The notes under the pieces: model-generated
Told to the model about the DNA's origin: nothing
Databases searched by the model: none
What the model saw: only the letters and a program-made list of their open reading frames with translations
Made by a program: the position numbers and the translations under genes
Shown here: one piece after another, positions 27,951-36,740 of the stretch
Position numbering within the stretch: position 1 is the first letter of the stretch
Layout of the letters: every line of letters begins with the position of its first letter
Assembly (NCBI GenBank): GCA_003602475.1
Contig: QQSC01000045.1
Location: forward strand, 1 to 50,784
DNA length: 50,784 bases
Reading direction: 5' to 3'
DNA from: Candidatus Poseidoniales archaeon
GTDB lineage: Archaea > Thermoplasmatota > Poseidoniia > Poseidoniales > Poseidoniaceae

Positions 27951-29111
27951 ATGGCTGCGACAAACTTCGATGAGTTGCTTTGGGGAGCCGGGCTGCTCGC
28001 CCTGCCACTCATCATGGCGTTGCCACTGAGGTTGGCTTGGCAGATTTGGGTAGGGGTTGGCCACGAAGCTGCCGAGTACAGGACGGTCGTAAGACAAATC
28101 GTGGATTCTGGCAACCAAGTGACATCCTTCCGTCAAACCCTTGACGACATTGCTCGTAACCTCCGCCTTACCCCATCAAAACAACGTCTCATTGAGGCAG
28201 AGTTGCTTCACCCACTCACCATCTCGCACTTCATTTTGCTCCCCTCGTTGCTGATCTTGCCCCTCTCTGCAGTCATGGCGTTGCCCATCGTGTTGCTTGG
28301 TTTCCCGATGCTGTTGTTCATGGAATACATCATTATCCGACGAAAAATCTTGGTTTGGTCGCTGAGAAGCGTGGAGCGTGTCATGCACTGGCAGGTCATC
28401 CACATTCCAAAACCTCACCGGGGTAAAGACGAAAGAAAACGTTCTTTAACGGAATTTGCCCAACACATTGAGCATTTCAATTATGTTCCGCAAGCGGCGT
28501 TTCTCGGTTTGTTTGCATGGTTGATCGTCCATTGGGTCTTGAGCCTTGATTCATGGACCGTTGAACTGATTTATTCCTCGCTGTTGTACATGGTCCTGCT
28601 GTCCGTGTTGTCCGTTCTCAACACGGCTTTTGAGTCGGATTTGGTCTTCGTTGACCCCGCAAAGGGACGGTTGGTTCCTGTCAATCAATGGCTGGAGGGT
28701 GTGCTGAATCCCATCGTTGGCATCGGTCTTGTCTTCTTGCTGGGCCGAAACCTGCTGGAAGAAGCAAGGGCAGTTGACGGGAATCCAGTCTTGTTTGCAA
28801 CCTTTGTTCTCATGCTCTTGTACGGGTCTGCCGTGGTCGGCATCTCGTTCCGGTGGGGCTATTCCACATGGCGCGGGGGAGCCGTTCGAGGTACATTTGA
28901 GATCCAGGCGATTGAAGAACTCAATCCACTTTCTTACGACCTCACCAGGTCAAAGGGCCGCATTGATTTCAACGTCAGAATGGCGATGGATGAACGCTTG
29001 ATGACGTTTGACAAGGTGAATCCACATCAATTAACGTTCGATGACCTGCAAAGCCTGCCTTCAGCTGGCAAGAGAAAGCGTGCTCCAAAGAATCCGTTGG
29101 ACGATTCTTGA
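27951..29111 (+). CDS. Multi-pass membrane protein of unknown function
   Basis: 386-aa ORF with several hydrophobic segments (ILLPSLLILPLSAVMALPIVLLGFPMLLFMEYI; AFLGLFAWLIVHWVL). Resembles the membrane half of archaeal type II secretion/T4P TadC-like proteins only loosely. Confidence 0.6.
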   Translation: MAATNFDELLWGAGLLALPLIMALPLRLAWQIWVGVGHEAAEYRTVVRQIVDSGNQVTSFRQTLDDIARNLRLTPSKQRLIEAELLHPLTISHFILLPSLLILPLSAVMALPIVLLGFPMLLFMEYIIIRRKILVWSLRSVERVMHWQVIHIPKPHRGKDERKRSLTEFAQHIEHFNYVPQAAFLGLFAWLIVHWVLSLDSWTVELIYSSLLYMVLLSVLSVLNTAFESDLVFVDPAKGRLVPVNQWLEGVLNPIVGIGLVFLLGRNLLEEARAVDGNPVLFATFVLMLLYGSAVVGISFRWGYSTWRGGAVRGTFEIQAIEELNPLSYDLTRSKGRIDFNVRMAMDERLMTFDKVNPHQLTFDDLQSLPSAGKRKRAPKNPLDDS

Positions 29112-29822
29112 TCAGTCCAACCACGGTATTCGGTCGGGAAGTTCTCCGAAGATGTTGGCCGGAACCGCTGTTTTTATTTTTGATACCGCACCAAGTTGTT
29201 CACTTACTTTTGACTGCCATTCGGCGAATTCCTCGAAAGAGGACATTTGCAACACAGGGTTGTTGGCTCGATTCCATTCAAGGGATTGCATCACGGTTCC
29301 GGGAGGATCGTGACCTGAGCAGACCACCGTATGTTCGTCAAACCGTTCGAGGACCCTTAGAGCGTCCCAATGAACCATGACGCGTCCGCTCGGCAAGTCG
29401 TCTCGCCCAACACCACCGTCTCCGTTGAACAGAAAATCTCCTGTCATCATGTGCCCTGGTATGTGAACAATCATTGAGTCGTTGGTGTGACCTGGAGCGA
29501 AGTGAAACTGTATTGGAACGGAACCAAGCATGATCTTTTCTTCATCGTCAACAAGCATGGTGACACCCAAACTTGCTGTTTCATGGGACATGACGTATTC
29601 GCAATCCAAACGGTCTCGAAGTGTGAAACAGGCCGTGATGTGGTCCGCATGGGTGTGGGTGGCAATAGCGTACACCAGCGTCAACCCTCGTTCTTCGATC
29701 ACTTCGAGGTATCGGTCCAAGAAATCGTAGACAGGGTCCACGAGTGCAGCTTTGCGAGATGCTTCATCGACGAGAAGGTACGTCATCGCCCATCCACTTT
29801 CATTGAGTTGCTCAACATGCAT
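29112..29822 (-). CDS. Metallo-beta-lactamase fold hydrolase, ETHE1/persulfide dioxygenase-like
   Basis: YAIATHTHADHITACFTLRDR, FHFAPGHTNDSMIVHIPGHMMTGDFLFNGDGGVGRDDLPSG, VVCSGHDPPG. Confidence 0.85.
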   Translation of the reverse strand: MHVEQLNESGWAMTYLLVDEASRKAALVDPVYDFLDRYLEVIEERGLTLVYAIATHTHADHITACFTLRDRLDCEYVMSHETASLGVTMLVDDEEKIMLGSVPIQFHFAPGHTNDSMIVHIPGHMMTGDFLFNGDGGVGRDDLPSGRVMVHWDALRVLERFDEHTVVCSGHDPPGTVMQSLEWNRANNPVLQMSSFEEFAEWQSKVSEQLGAVSKIKTAVPANIFGELPDRIPWLD

Positions 29823-29871
29823 GGTTGGGGGGCAGTCGGGGCATGACTTGAACGTTCACACCTGCGGATTG

Positions 29872-29879
29872 ATGATATA
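29872..29879 (+). promoter_or_regulatory. TATA-like element for rmuC (possibly leaderless)
   Basis: TGATATAC ~26 nt upstream of ATG 29901. Confidence 0.35.
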
Positions 29880-29900
29880 CCCTTGACGAGATGTTGAAGC

Positions 29901-31109
29901 ATGGTCACCGTGATGGCGTATGGCCTGTTGGCGCTCGGCCTCGGTTTGGGTGGTGTGTTGGGATGGCTGGCCAGCAGGCAAACGCTGCAGGGCCAACTTT
30001 TGGTCGCCAATGAGAGGTTAAGGGCGTCAGAACAGCAATCAACGGTTCATGAACAACGTGTCCGAGCGGAAGTGGAACACATTGCCCGTAAGGTCTCTGA
30101 GGAAAGTACAACTCGATTGATGAACCACGCACAAGAACGCTGGAAATCTGAACAACAAGAAGCAGTGCACGCCCTTGATGTTCGCAAAAACGAAGTGGAA
30201 CATCTGATCAAACCGCTTCGCGACGAAATGGCCAAGATGATGTCCCTTAATCATGAAATGGAGAAAGAACGAACCGGAGCGTACGAAGGCATTAAGCGGC
30301 ATCTAAAGGAGTTGGGAGACAAAACAGAATCCCTGTCAACGCGGACCGTAGCGCTTTCGTCTGCGCTGACGAGTTCCTCACAGGCAAGAGGAAATTGGGG
30401 AGAAGTCAAATTGCGCCGCTTGTTCGAAATGGCAGGCCTCAGCGAACACGTGGATTTTGATGAACAAGTGACTCTTGACAACGGGAGTCGACCCGACTTT
30501 GTGGTCAGATTGCCCCAAAATGGCGTGCTTCCCATTGATTCAAAAGCCGCAGGTGCCCATTACCTGCAAGCCACTGAATTGGAACCGGGCCCCGAACAAG
30601 ATGAACGGCTGCGTCGCCATGCAAAAGCGACAAGGGAACGGATCATGGAATTGAGCGCAAAAGGGTACCAAAACGCCATTGAAGGTGAATTCGACCATGT
30701 CATCATGTTTATTCCAAGTGAAGCCATGGCTGCTTCTGCGTTCTCTTTTGACCCGGATTTGATGGAGTATGCACTGAGCAGAGCGGTGCTGATTGCAACT
30801 CCTGTGACGATGCTCGGACTCTTACGAACCGTGGCGCTGTACTGGCAACAACACGCGTTAGCGGAAGGTGCAAAGGAAATCTACGAAGTGTCAAGGGAAT
30901 TGTACAAGCGCACCACCGTTATGGTGAACCACTTCAACAAGGTCGGTGGCCACCTATCCGCTGCATCAAAGGCCTACAACGATACAAAAAATTCCTATGA
31001 ATCAAGGGTATTACCACAAGGTCGACGTTTGGACGAACTCAAAGTTGCTGAAACACTTCAAGCCGTCTTGCCAGAACCAAAGGACATTGACCACGTTCCA
31101 AGAGAATGA
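29901..31109 (+). CDS. rmuC: RmuC-like DNA recombination protein
   Basis: N-terminal TM followed by coiled coil. RGNWGEVKLRRLFEMAGLSEHVDFDEQVTLDNGSRPDFVVRLPQNGVLPIDSKA, VIMFIPSEAMAASAF, ATPVTMLGLLRTVALYWQQ. Confidence 0.92.
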   Translation: MVTVMAYGLLALGLGLGGVLGWLASRQTLQGQLLVANERLRASEQQSTVHEQRVRAEVEHIARKVSEESTTRLMNHAQERWKSEQQEAVHALDVRKNEVEHLIKPLRDEMAKMMSLNHEMEKERTGAYEGIKRHLKELGDKTESLSTRTVALSSALTSSSQARGNWGEVKLRRLFEMAGLSEHVDFDEQVTLDNGSRPDFVVRLPQNGVLPIDSKAAGAHYLQATELEPGPEQDERLRRHAKATRERIMELSAKGYQNAIEGEFDHVIMFIPSEAMAASAFSFDPDLMEYALSRAVLIATPVTMLGLLRTVALYWQQHALAEGAKEIYEVSRELYKRTTVMVNHFNKVGGHLSAASKAYNDTKNSYESRVLPQGRRLDELKVAETLQAVLPEPKDIDHVPRE

Positions 31110-31155
31110 CGAGACCAGTACGAGGATTCATCAAACACGTTGCATTGGCAACACC

Positions 31156-31884
31156 ATGCACCCACCCGCCACGTTCGTTTATCTCGAACACGATGGCAAG
31201 GTGTTGTTGGTTGACCAGAAGGGAAACGGGCCCAAAACACCCGTACCGGGCCGAAAATCCGGTCGAGTCCGACTTCGCCTCCCCACCACCAAAGAAGTTC
31301 AATTCATGGGGTTTGGCTACCGCTCCAAAGGCACCATCAAGATCGAATGGGACGATGCAACACATTTGATTGAACGCGGTTACCCGAAAATAGATTGGCC
31401 CGAAGGATGGGCTTGGAAAGACAATTGCATCGCTGACAACGGTGTAGATCCAGTCGTGAGAGAATGCATCTACCGCTCAATGCATCGCTTGGTGTCAAAA
31501 GTTATTGTTCACAACGGAAAAGGAGAGGTGTTGATGGCCAAAGCGGAGCGAGGTCACTTTACCGGCCATTGGACGCTTCCGGGCGGATACATGGACCACA
31601 ATGAACATCCTTCGGTCGGTTGCGTTCGTGAAGCGTTGGAGGAATTGGGTGTGAACGTTGAGTTGTCGTCCGAAGCCCCGGTCATCACCCAACGGGTCTT
31701 CAACGACGACGGAATTTCATTTGTTTCCTTCACCTACGATGCTTCATGGAACGGAGATGTCGAATCTCTTGAGTTGTTGGAGGGAGAAATCTCAGAGGCC
31801 AGATGGTTTTCGGCACCAGAAGCCCTCAAAGAGTCGGTGTCACAATTTGACCAAGAAGCCCTTAGAGCGTTCGTCAATCGTTGA
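31156..31884 (+). CDS. NUDIX hydrolase with ~110-aa N-terminal extension
   Basis: Nudix box GGYMDHNEHPSVGCVREALEELGV (Gx5Ex7REx2EExG). Start set at ATG 31156; the listed ORF extends upstream into rmuC. Confidence 0.85.
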   Translation: MHPPATFVYLEHDGKVLLVDQKGNGPKTPVPGRKSGRVRLRLPTTKEVQFMGFGYRSKGTIKIEWDDATHLIERGYPKIDWPEGWAWKDNCIADNGVDPVVRECIYRSMHRLVSKVIVHNGKGEVLMAKAERGHFTGHWTLPGGYMDHNEHPSVGCVREALEELGVNVELSSEAPVITQRVFNDDGISFVSFTYDASWNGDVESLELLEGEISEARWFSAPEALKESVSQFDQEALRAFVNR

Positions 31885-34720
31885 GAAGCATCGTTTTTGC
31901 CGCCCCAAGTGCAGACGGCAGGCCATCAGGATTTGAGCCGCCTCCTTGGGCCATGGTTGGTCGTCCACCGCCTCCACCATTGATGTGACCGGAAATGTGG
32001 CGTAGAATATCGACGGCGTTGTAACGCTCTTGGGCAGCGGTCCCCTCGGTGAGGGCCACCATCAGCTTGCCACCACCAACACGGGAACCCAACACAGCGA
32101 CGGTTGGTTGTGATTGGTCAAGGGTCAATTCCTTCAACATCTTGGTCAGCGCTTTCAAATCTCCGTCGACTTCCATCACCACGATTCTCACGCCATCAAC
32201 GACGTTGATGTTGTCACCACCGCCTGAGGTTCGTGCCTTGACCAATTCCCTCTCAAGCAGTTCAATTTGCTTGCGCTGTTCACCCCATTCACGGAAGAAA
32301 CGCTCGGCTGTTCGGGGCAAATCTGAGCCGTGCACGCCAAACACTTCAGCTGTGGTTCGAACGAGTTCATCTTGTTGCCGTCCATGCTCGAGTGCAGCGT
32401 TTCCTGCCACAATGTGGAGACGCTCAACACCGTCTTGAACGGCTGTTGAGCGCACGAGTCGAATCGTACCGATCTGACCGGGATGGTCATGATGGGTACC
32501 GCCGCATGCTTGCGTGTCGTGATCACCAATCTTGAGGACACGAATTGAATCGCCCTTGGGGGCCCCACCTTGATACAAATCAAAGCCAAATTCCAAATCG
32601 GCGTCTTTACGGTTGAGTTCAATTTTTTCCGTGGTGCCAACAGAAGTCAAGACTTGGTTGGCCACATGTTCGATGTCGTCAAGTTGTTCTCGCGTAAGCC
32701 GCTCATAGTGGGTGATGTCCAGTCGGCCGCTTGCAGCGCTGAGGTGAGAACCTGCCTGGAACACATGTGGGCCCAGCAACTGACGTGCAGCTCCTCCAAT
32801 GATGTGGACTGCTGTGTGATGGTCCATCAGTTGTTTTCGCCTGACAGCGTCCACTTCACCGGTGACAACCGCCCCCACCTCAAGAGGTTCATCGACCGTG
32901 TGGAAAATCACATCTCCCTGTTTTTGGGTGTCTGATACCGTGAGCACCTTCTTTCCGAATCGAATCCAACCGTGATCGGCTTCTTGCCCACCGCCTTCCG
33001 GATAGAAGCACGTGGCATCAAGGGCGATTGAATAAGAGGACGACTTATCGCCTTCAATGGTTGGGAAACTCGCCACAACCGTTGCCTCAAAGGTCGTCTG
33101 CTGTACGTTTGCGTAGTAAAGTGCCCCGGTTGGTTGGAGGTCGTTCGTTGGATGTCCAGAAGAGGAGGCGTCAGCGGTTTGAGCGGAGGCCTTGGCCAAC
33201 CGGGCGTGTCGTTCTGCCATTTCTGCCATAAATCCTGTGCGCAAGGTTGCGTTAATCCAACCCTGCTCACGCGCCAACACAATGACCGTATCGGGTGCCA
33301 GCCCGTGAGAATCATTCAGTGTAAAGAGGACATCATCGGGCAATTCAACTTCGTTTTTGTCCACGTTCCTGAGCTGGGTTCCGATCACGTTCACGCCCTT
33401 TCGAAGCATCTCAGCATAGCGTTCTTCCTCCAAATTGAGGATGGTGAGCAACCCATCTCGATGTTGCTTGTTGAGGTGGCCATCAAGATTGATGTCCAAA
33501 TGATGGGAGGCGAGCACTTCCAGTGAAACATTGAGACCGAGATCATCTCGCATCCGGAGCACACGACGCGCCAACATACGGGCGAGATAACCAGCTTTGG
33601 TGTTGGAAGGGACCAAACCGTCGCCAAGCATGTTGCACAGTGCGTGGAGATGGTCGGGTATGGCGTAGATGCGGGCCAGCGGGTCGGTGATTCCTCGGAA
33701 TTGTTCTGCTGTGACTGAAACACCGCGTTCCTTCAATTTGGTGAGGAAAAGTGACACCAGTTCGTCCCCATCCACACCCGCTTCAATGTTCAAAATACCG
33801 TTCAGGCGGCTCATCTCACTCAACATATTGGGAACGTCGACATCGGGCCACTGAGCCATCGAAGCGTCAAATCCAGCCAGCGTTTTCAGCCATTCTACCG
33901 ATTCGGGATAAATCGCTTCATAAATTGTAGGTGTACCCGCAGCAGCCCAGCAAAACCGTTCCAAACCGTAACCGGTGTCAATGATCTGCAAGGGCATGGT
34001 GCGGTACATGTCTCCTTTGAGTTCCACCGTACCTTCAGGGTGCTCTTCCATGTCCATGAACACCAGTGTGGCCAACTCAAGACCTCCAACGATGACCTCC
34101 ACCGCTGCGCCAGCGTTGCCCCCACCGCACCATGGGTTTTCGACATAGGTGATCTCGTTGGCATCAATGCCAAGAGATTCAGTCAGCAAATTGTGGCATT
34201 GAGCAACGCAGGATTCCATCCAGTAAATTTCAATTCCATCATCGGGCCGATTGAACACGTGGTGAGCCATCATCTCAAAGGTGGTCAGGTGACGGCCTGA
34301 ACGGCCTACTGCATCAACATCCGTCAATCGAATGCACGGTTGAGAAATCGTCAGGGGGTTGGCGGGAGGGTCCACAAGTCCTGATGTCACATGGGGCTGG
34401 AAATCCGCAATCGATGCAATGGTGAGGTGAATGTCGTCTCGCCAACGTGCAAGAACTGGATAGGGAGCCACACGATGGTGGCCTGTCGATTCAAAGAACG
34501 AGAGAAACACTTCCCGCATGGCGTCCTTGAGAGCCTTTCCCCGTTGCGAAAAACCATCGATGAGGGGTGAACCAATGAAGGTGTATTCGTCTTCCGTTGA
34601 GTCACCGCATGTGGTCCGTTCATCGTCAACCGTCCAAAACCAGAGGTCGGTGACTCGGCACTGCTTTCGCTGGTAGCCTGCCGTTCGAAACACATCAAGG
34701 TCAATTGCGGGAAGAGCCAT
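31874..34720 (-). CDS. alaS: Alanine--tRNA ligase (archaeal type)
   Basis: QPCIRLTDVDAVGRSGRHLTTFEMMAHHVF, archaeal CRVTDLWFWTVDDERTTCGDS N-terminus, DHHTAVHIIGGAARQLLG, CGGTHHDHPGQIG. Confidence 0.93.
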   Translation of the reverse strand: MALPAIDLDVFRTAGYQRKQCRVTDLWFWTVDDERTTCGDSTEDEYTFIGSPLIDGFSQRGKALKDAMREVFLSFFESTGHHRVAPYPVLARWRDDIHLTIASIADFQPHVTSGLVDPPANPLTISQPCIRLTDVDAVGRSGRHLTTFEMMAHHVFNRPDDGIEIYWMESCVAQCHNLLTESLGIDANEITYVENPWCGGGNAGAAVEVIVGGLELATLVFMDMEEHPEGTVELKGDMYRTMPLQIIDTGYGLERFCWAAAGTPTIYEAIYPESVEWLKTLAGFDASMAQWPDVDVPNMLSEMSRLNGILNIEAGVDGDELVSLFLTKLKERGVSVTAEQFRGITDPLARIYAIPDHLHALCNMLGDGLVPSNTKAGYLARMLARRVLRMRDDLGLNVSLEVLASHHLDINLDGHLNKQHRDGLLTILNLEEERYAEMLRKGVNVIGTQLRNVDKNEVELPDDVLFTLNDSHGLAPDTVIVLAREQGWINATLRTGFMAEMAERHARLAKASAQTADASSSGHPTNDLQPTGALYYANVQQTTFEATVVASFPTIEGDKSSSYSIALDATCFYPEGGGQEADHGWIRFGKKVLTVSDTQKQGDVIFHTVDEPLEVGAVVTGEVDAVRRKQLMDHHTAVHIIGGAARQLLGPHVFQAGSHLSAASGRLDITHYERLTREQLDDIEHVANQVLTSVGTTEKIELNRKDADLEFGFDLYQGGAPKGDSIRVLKIGDHDTQACGGTHHDHPGQIGTIRLVRSTAVQDGVERLHIVAGNAALEHGRQQDELVRTTAEVFGVHGSDLPRTAERFFREWGEQRKQIELLERELVKARTSGGGDNINVVDGVRIVVMEVDGDLKALTKMLKELTLDQSQPTVAVLGSRVGGGKLMVALTEGTAAQERYNAVDILRHISGHINGGGGGRPTMAQGGGSNPDGLPSALGAAKTMLLND

Positions 34721-34835
34721 GTACGTCGCCTCAAGGAACGATTTCTCCAATCCCCACCCATGTTTGAAGCCTGCCCTTGATTGAGATGCCTCCGTGAGGA
34801 TAAAGGCTCATATTCCAAGGACGAAAGGGCACAAC

Positions 34836-36311
34836 ATGGATGCGTCTTGGCGTCAACATCTCGTCGATGAAGGCGACGGTTTGCTGCGGATCAAAGCGCA
34901 CGGCCACATGCGAACCGATGCGATGATGGTCGCCAACCGGGAACATCTAGAACAACACGCCGATGACAGAGGGCCCGAACAACTCGTTAACACAGCCGCA
35001 ATGCCGGGAATTGTAGGTGAAGCATGGGCAATGGCCGATTGGCACTACGGGTACGGCTTTCCCATTGGCGGTGTTGTCGCAACCGATGTCGAATCAGGAG
35101 ACCAAGGCGGGGCCATTTCACCAGGTGGCGTGGGCTTTGACATCAACTGCGGTGTTCGATGTCTGGTGTTGGATGCAACCCTCGACGATGTCCCAAATCT
35201 CAAGCGTCTCGCTGGACGATTAAGCGGGCGAATACCGGCCGGCGGTTCAGGAAAAGGTGGCCTGGGGCTGAAACCCAACGATCTAAACGATATCCTGATG
35301 CGAGGTGCTGCCGCTGCAGCAGATTTGGGCTACGGGCAACACGATGACATCCCTCACCTCGAATCCCAAGGATGCTTGCATACGGAGGAAGCGAACGTGT
35401 CGCCTCGCGCACTGGAGCGCGGCATGAAGGCGCTGGGCACGCTTGGAAGTGGGAATCATTTTCTTGAATTGCAGACCGTTGACGGTATTGCTGACGACGC
35501 TACTGCTCGATCATGGGGCCTCAGTGAAGGCCAACTCGTTGTGATGATTCATTCCGGTAGTCGAGGACTCGGCCACCAGGTCTGTACCGATCACGTAAGG
35601 GCGCTCGAGGCCAGTTATCGCCAACAAAACGACATGTGGGTCAACGAAGCGTACGGATTTGCTTTGCCAGACCGCCAATTGGCCTCCGCCCCGTTCCATT
35701 CCGTTGCCGGCCAAGGGTACTTTGATGCCATGAATGCGGCTGCAAATTATGCGTTTGCAAATCGAGCAGCTTTGGCCCACCGACTGAGGGAGGTCTTGAG
35801 GTTGGAGTTGGGTGTGGACGGAGAAGCACGAACGCTTTACGATGTCGCTCACAACATTGCAAAGGTTGAGGAGCACACCGTTCACGGTCAATCGTGCACG
35901 TGTTGTGTTCATCGAAAAGGTGCAACCCGAGCCTTCCCCGGCAATCATCTGGACGTTGCTTCGCGATACTTGCACACAGGGCAACCGGTTGTTGTCCCAG
36001 GTGACATGGGAACCGGTTCATGGTTGATGGCCGCTCCAGTCTCTGGCATGAACCAAGCCTTCGGTTCATCGTGCCACGGTGCGGGAAGGGCCTTGTCGCG
36101 AACCAAAGCCAAAAAAACCGTTGATGGCAAGGCGTTGAAGCTCAAATTGGAAGCCAAAGGCATTCGCATCCATGCATCAACACCAAACGTCCTTGCCGAA
36201 GAAGCACCTGCTGCCTACAAAAATGTGGACGAGGTCATCAACGTGACGAGTTCAGCCGGCTTGACGCGGCCCGTCACCCGATTGTCACCTGTTGCGGTCA
36301 TCAAGGGATGA
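34836..36311 (+). CDS. rtcB: RtcB-type RNA-splicing ligase
   Basis: GGVGFDINCGVRCLVLDA, LGTLGSGNHFLELQTVDG, VMIHSGSRGLGHQVCTDH, GDMGTGSWLMAAP, SSCHGAGRALSRTKA. Confidence 0.95.
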   Translation: MDASWRQHLVDEGDGLLRIKAHGHMRTDAMMVANREHLEQHADDRGPEQLVNTAAMPGIVGEAWAMADWHYGYGFPIGGVVATDVESGDQGGAISPGGVGFDINCGVRCLVLDATLDDVPNLKRLAGRLSGRIPAGGSGKGGLGLKPNDLNDILMRGAAAAADLGYGQHDDIPHLESQGCLHTEEANVSPRALERGMKALGTLGSGNHFLELQTVDGIADDATARSWGLSEGQLVVMIHSGSRGLGHQVCTDHVRALEASYRQQNDMWVNEAYGFALPDRQLASAPFHSVAGQGYFDAMNAAANYAFANRAALAHRLREVLRLELGVDGEARTLYDVAHNIAKVEEHTVHGQSCTCCVHRKGATRAFPGNHLDVASRYLHTGQPVVVPGDMGTGSWLMAAPVSGMNQAFGSSCHGAGRALSRTKAKKTVDGKALKLKLEAKGIRIHASTPNVLAEEAPAAYKNVDEVINVTSSAGLTRPVTRLSPVAVIKG

Positions 36312-36500
36312 TCACATGCAGACTTGGGTCAATGCACCGTTCGGCAAGGGAGCCGAACCGGAGTGAACACCGTCTGGCTCCTCAACGATCACGCTGAGGA
36401 GGGTGTTCACCAATTCTGTAAGTTCATCAACCTGTTCTTGTAATTGCATGACCCTACGTGTCATGTTTTGCTTCGTTTCTTGCTCTCGCTGCATGTGCAT
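36312..36500 (-). CDS. Small coiled-coil protein (62 aa)
   Basis: Heptad-like MTRRVMQLQEQVDELTELVNTLLSVI. Stop codon abuts the rtcB stop (TGATCA). TATA-like box and hairpin upstream. Confidence 0.5.
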   Translation of the reverse strand: MHMQREQETKQNMTRRVMQLQEQVDELTELVNTLLSVIVEEPDGVHSGSAPLPNGALTQVCM

Positions 36501-36506
36501 CCCATC

Positions 36507-36524
36507 TGAGAAGTTGCCTTCTCA
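36507..36524 (-). other. Leader hairpin with GCAA (GNRA) tetraloop
   Basis: Minus strand TGAGAAG-GCAA-CTTCTCA, 7-bp perfect stem, a few nt upstream of ATG 36500. Confidence 0.6.
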
Positions 36525-36547
36525 CATCGAATGAAAAAAAATCGCTT

Positions 36548-36553
36548 CTTATA
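36548..36553 (-). promoter_or_regulatory. TATA-like box upstream of 62-aa ORF
   Basis: Minus strand ...GTATAAGAAG.... Its centre lies ~26 nt upstream of the hairpin start. Confidence 0.4.
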
Positions 36554-36611
36554 CATTGAGGTGGAAAACGGGGACAGACAACGATTCCCCTCCCGGATGG
36601 CGTTGCAGAAG

Positions 36612-36686
36612 TGGAGCCACCGGCGAGATTTGAACTCGCGACCTCCTCATTACCAATGAGGTGCTATACCCCTAAGCCACGGTGGC
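36612..36686 (-). tRNA. tRNA-Thr (GGT), CCA encoded
   Basis: Acceptor GCCACCG/CGGTGGC, anticodon stem-loop CCTCA-TTGGTAA-TGAGG, T arm GCGAG-TTCAAAT-CTCGC, then T-CCA. Confidence 0.95.
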
Positions 36687-36712
36687 AGTGGACACGGCCA
36701 CCGGCCAAGCGG

Positions 36713-36718
36713 ATATAA
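36713..36718 (-). promoter_or_regulatory. TATA-like box for tRNA-Thr
   Basis: Minus strand GATTATATCC, centred ~30 nt upstream of the tRNA 5' end. Confidence 0.5.
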
Positions 36719-36740
36719 TCGCTTCGCGGCCCGAGTCAAC

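Noticed and set aside
27854-28114. N-terminal extension of the serA ORF that overlaps the divergent membrane gene
   Set aside because: Homology begins at MAKIAVTDG (27853). The extension is low-quality sequence antisense to the real 27951 gene.
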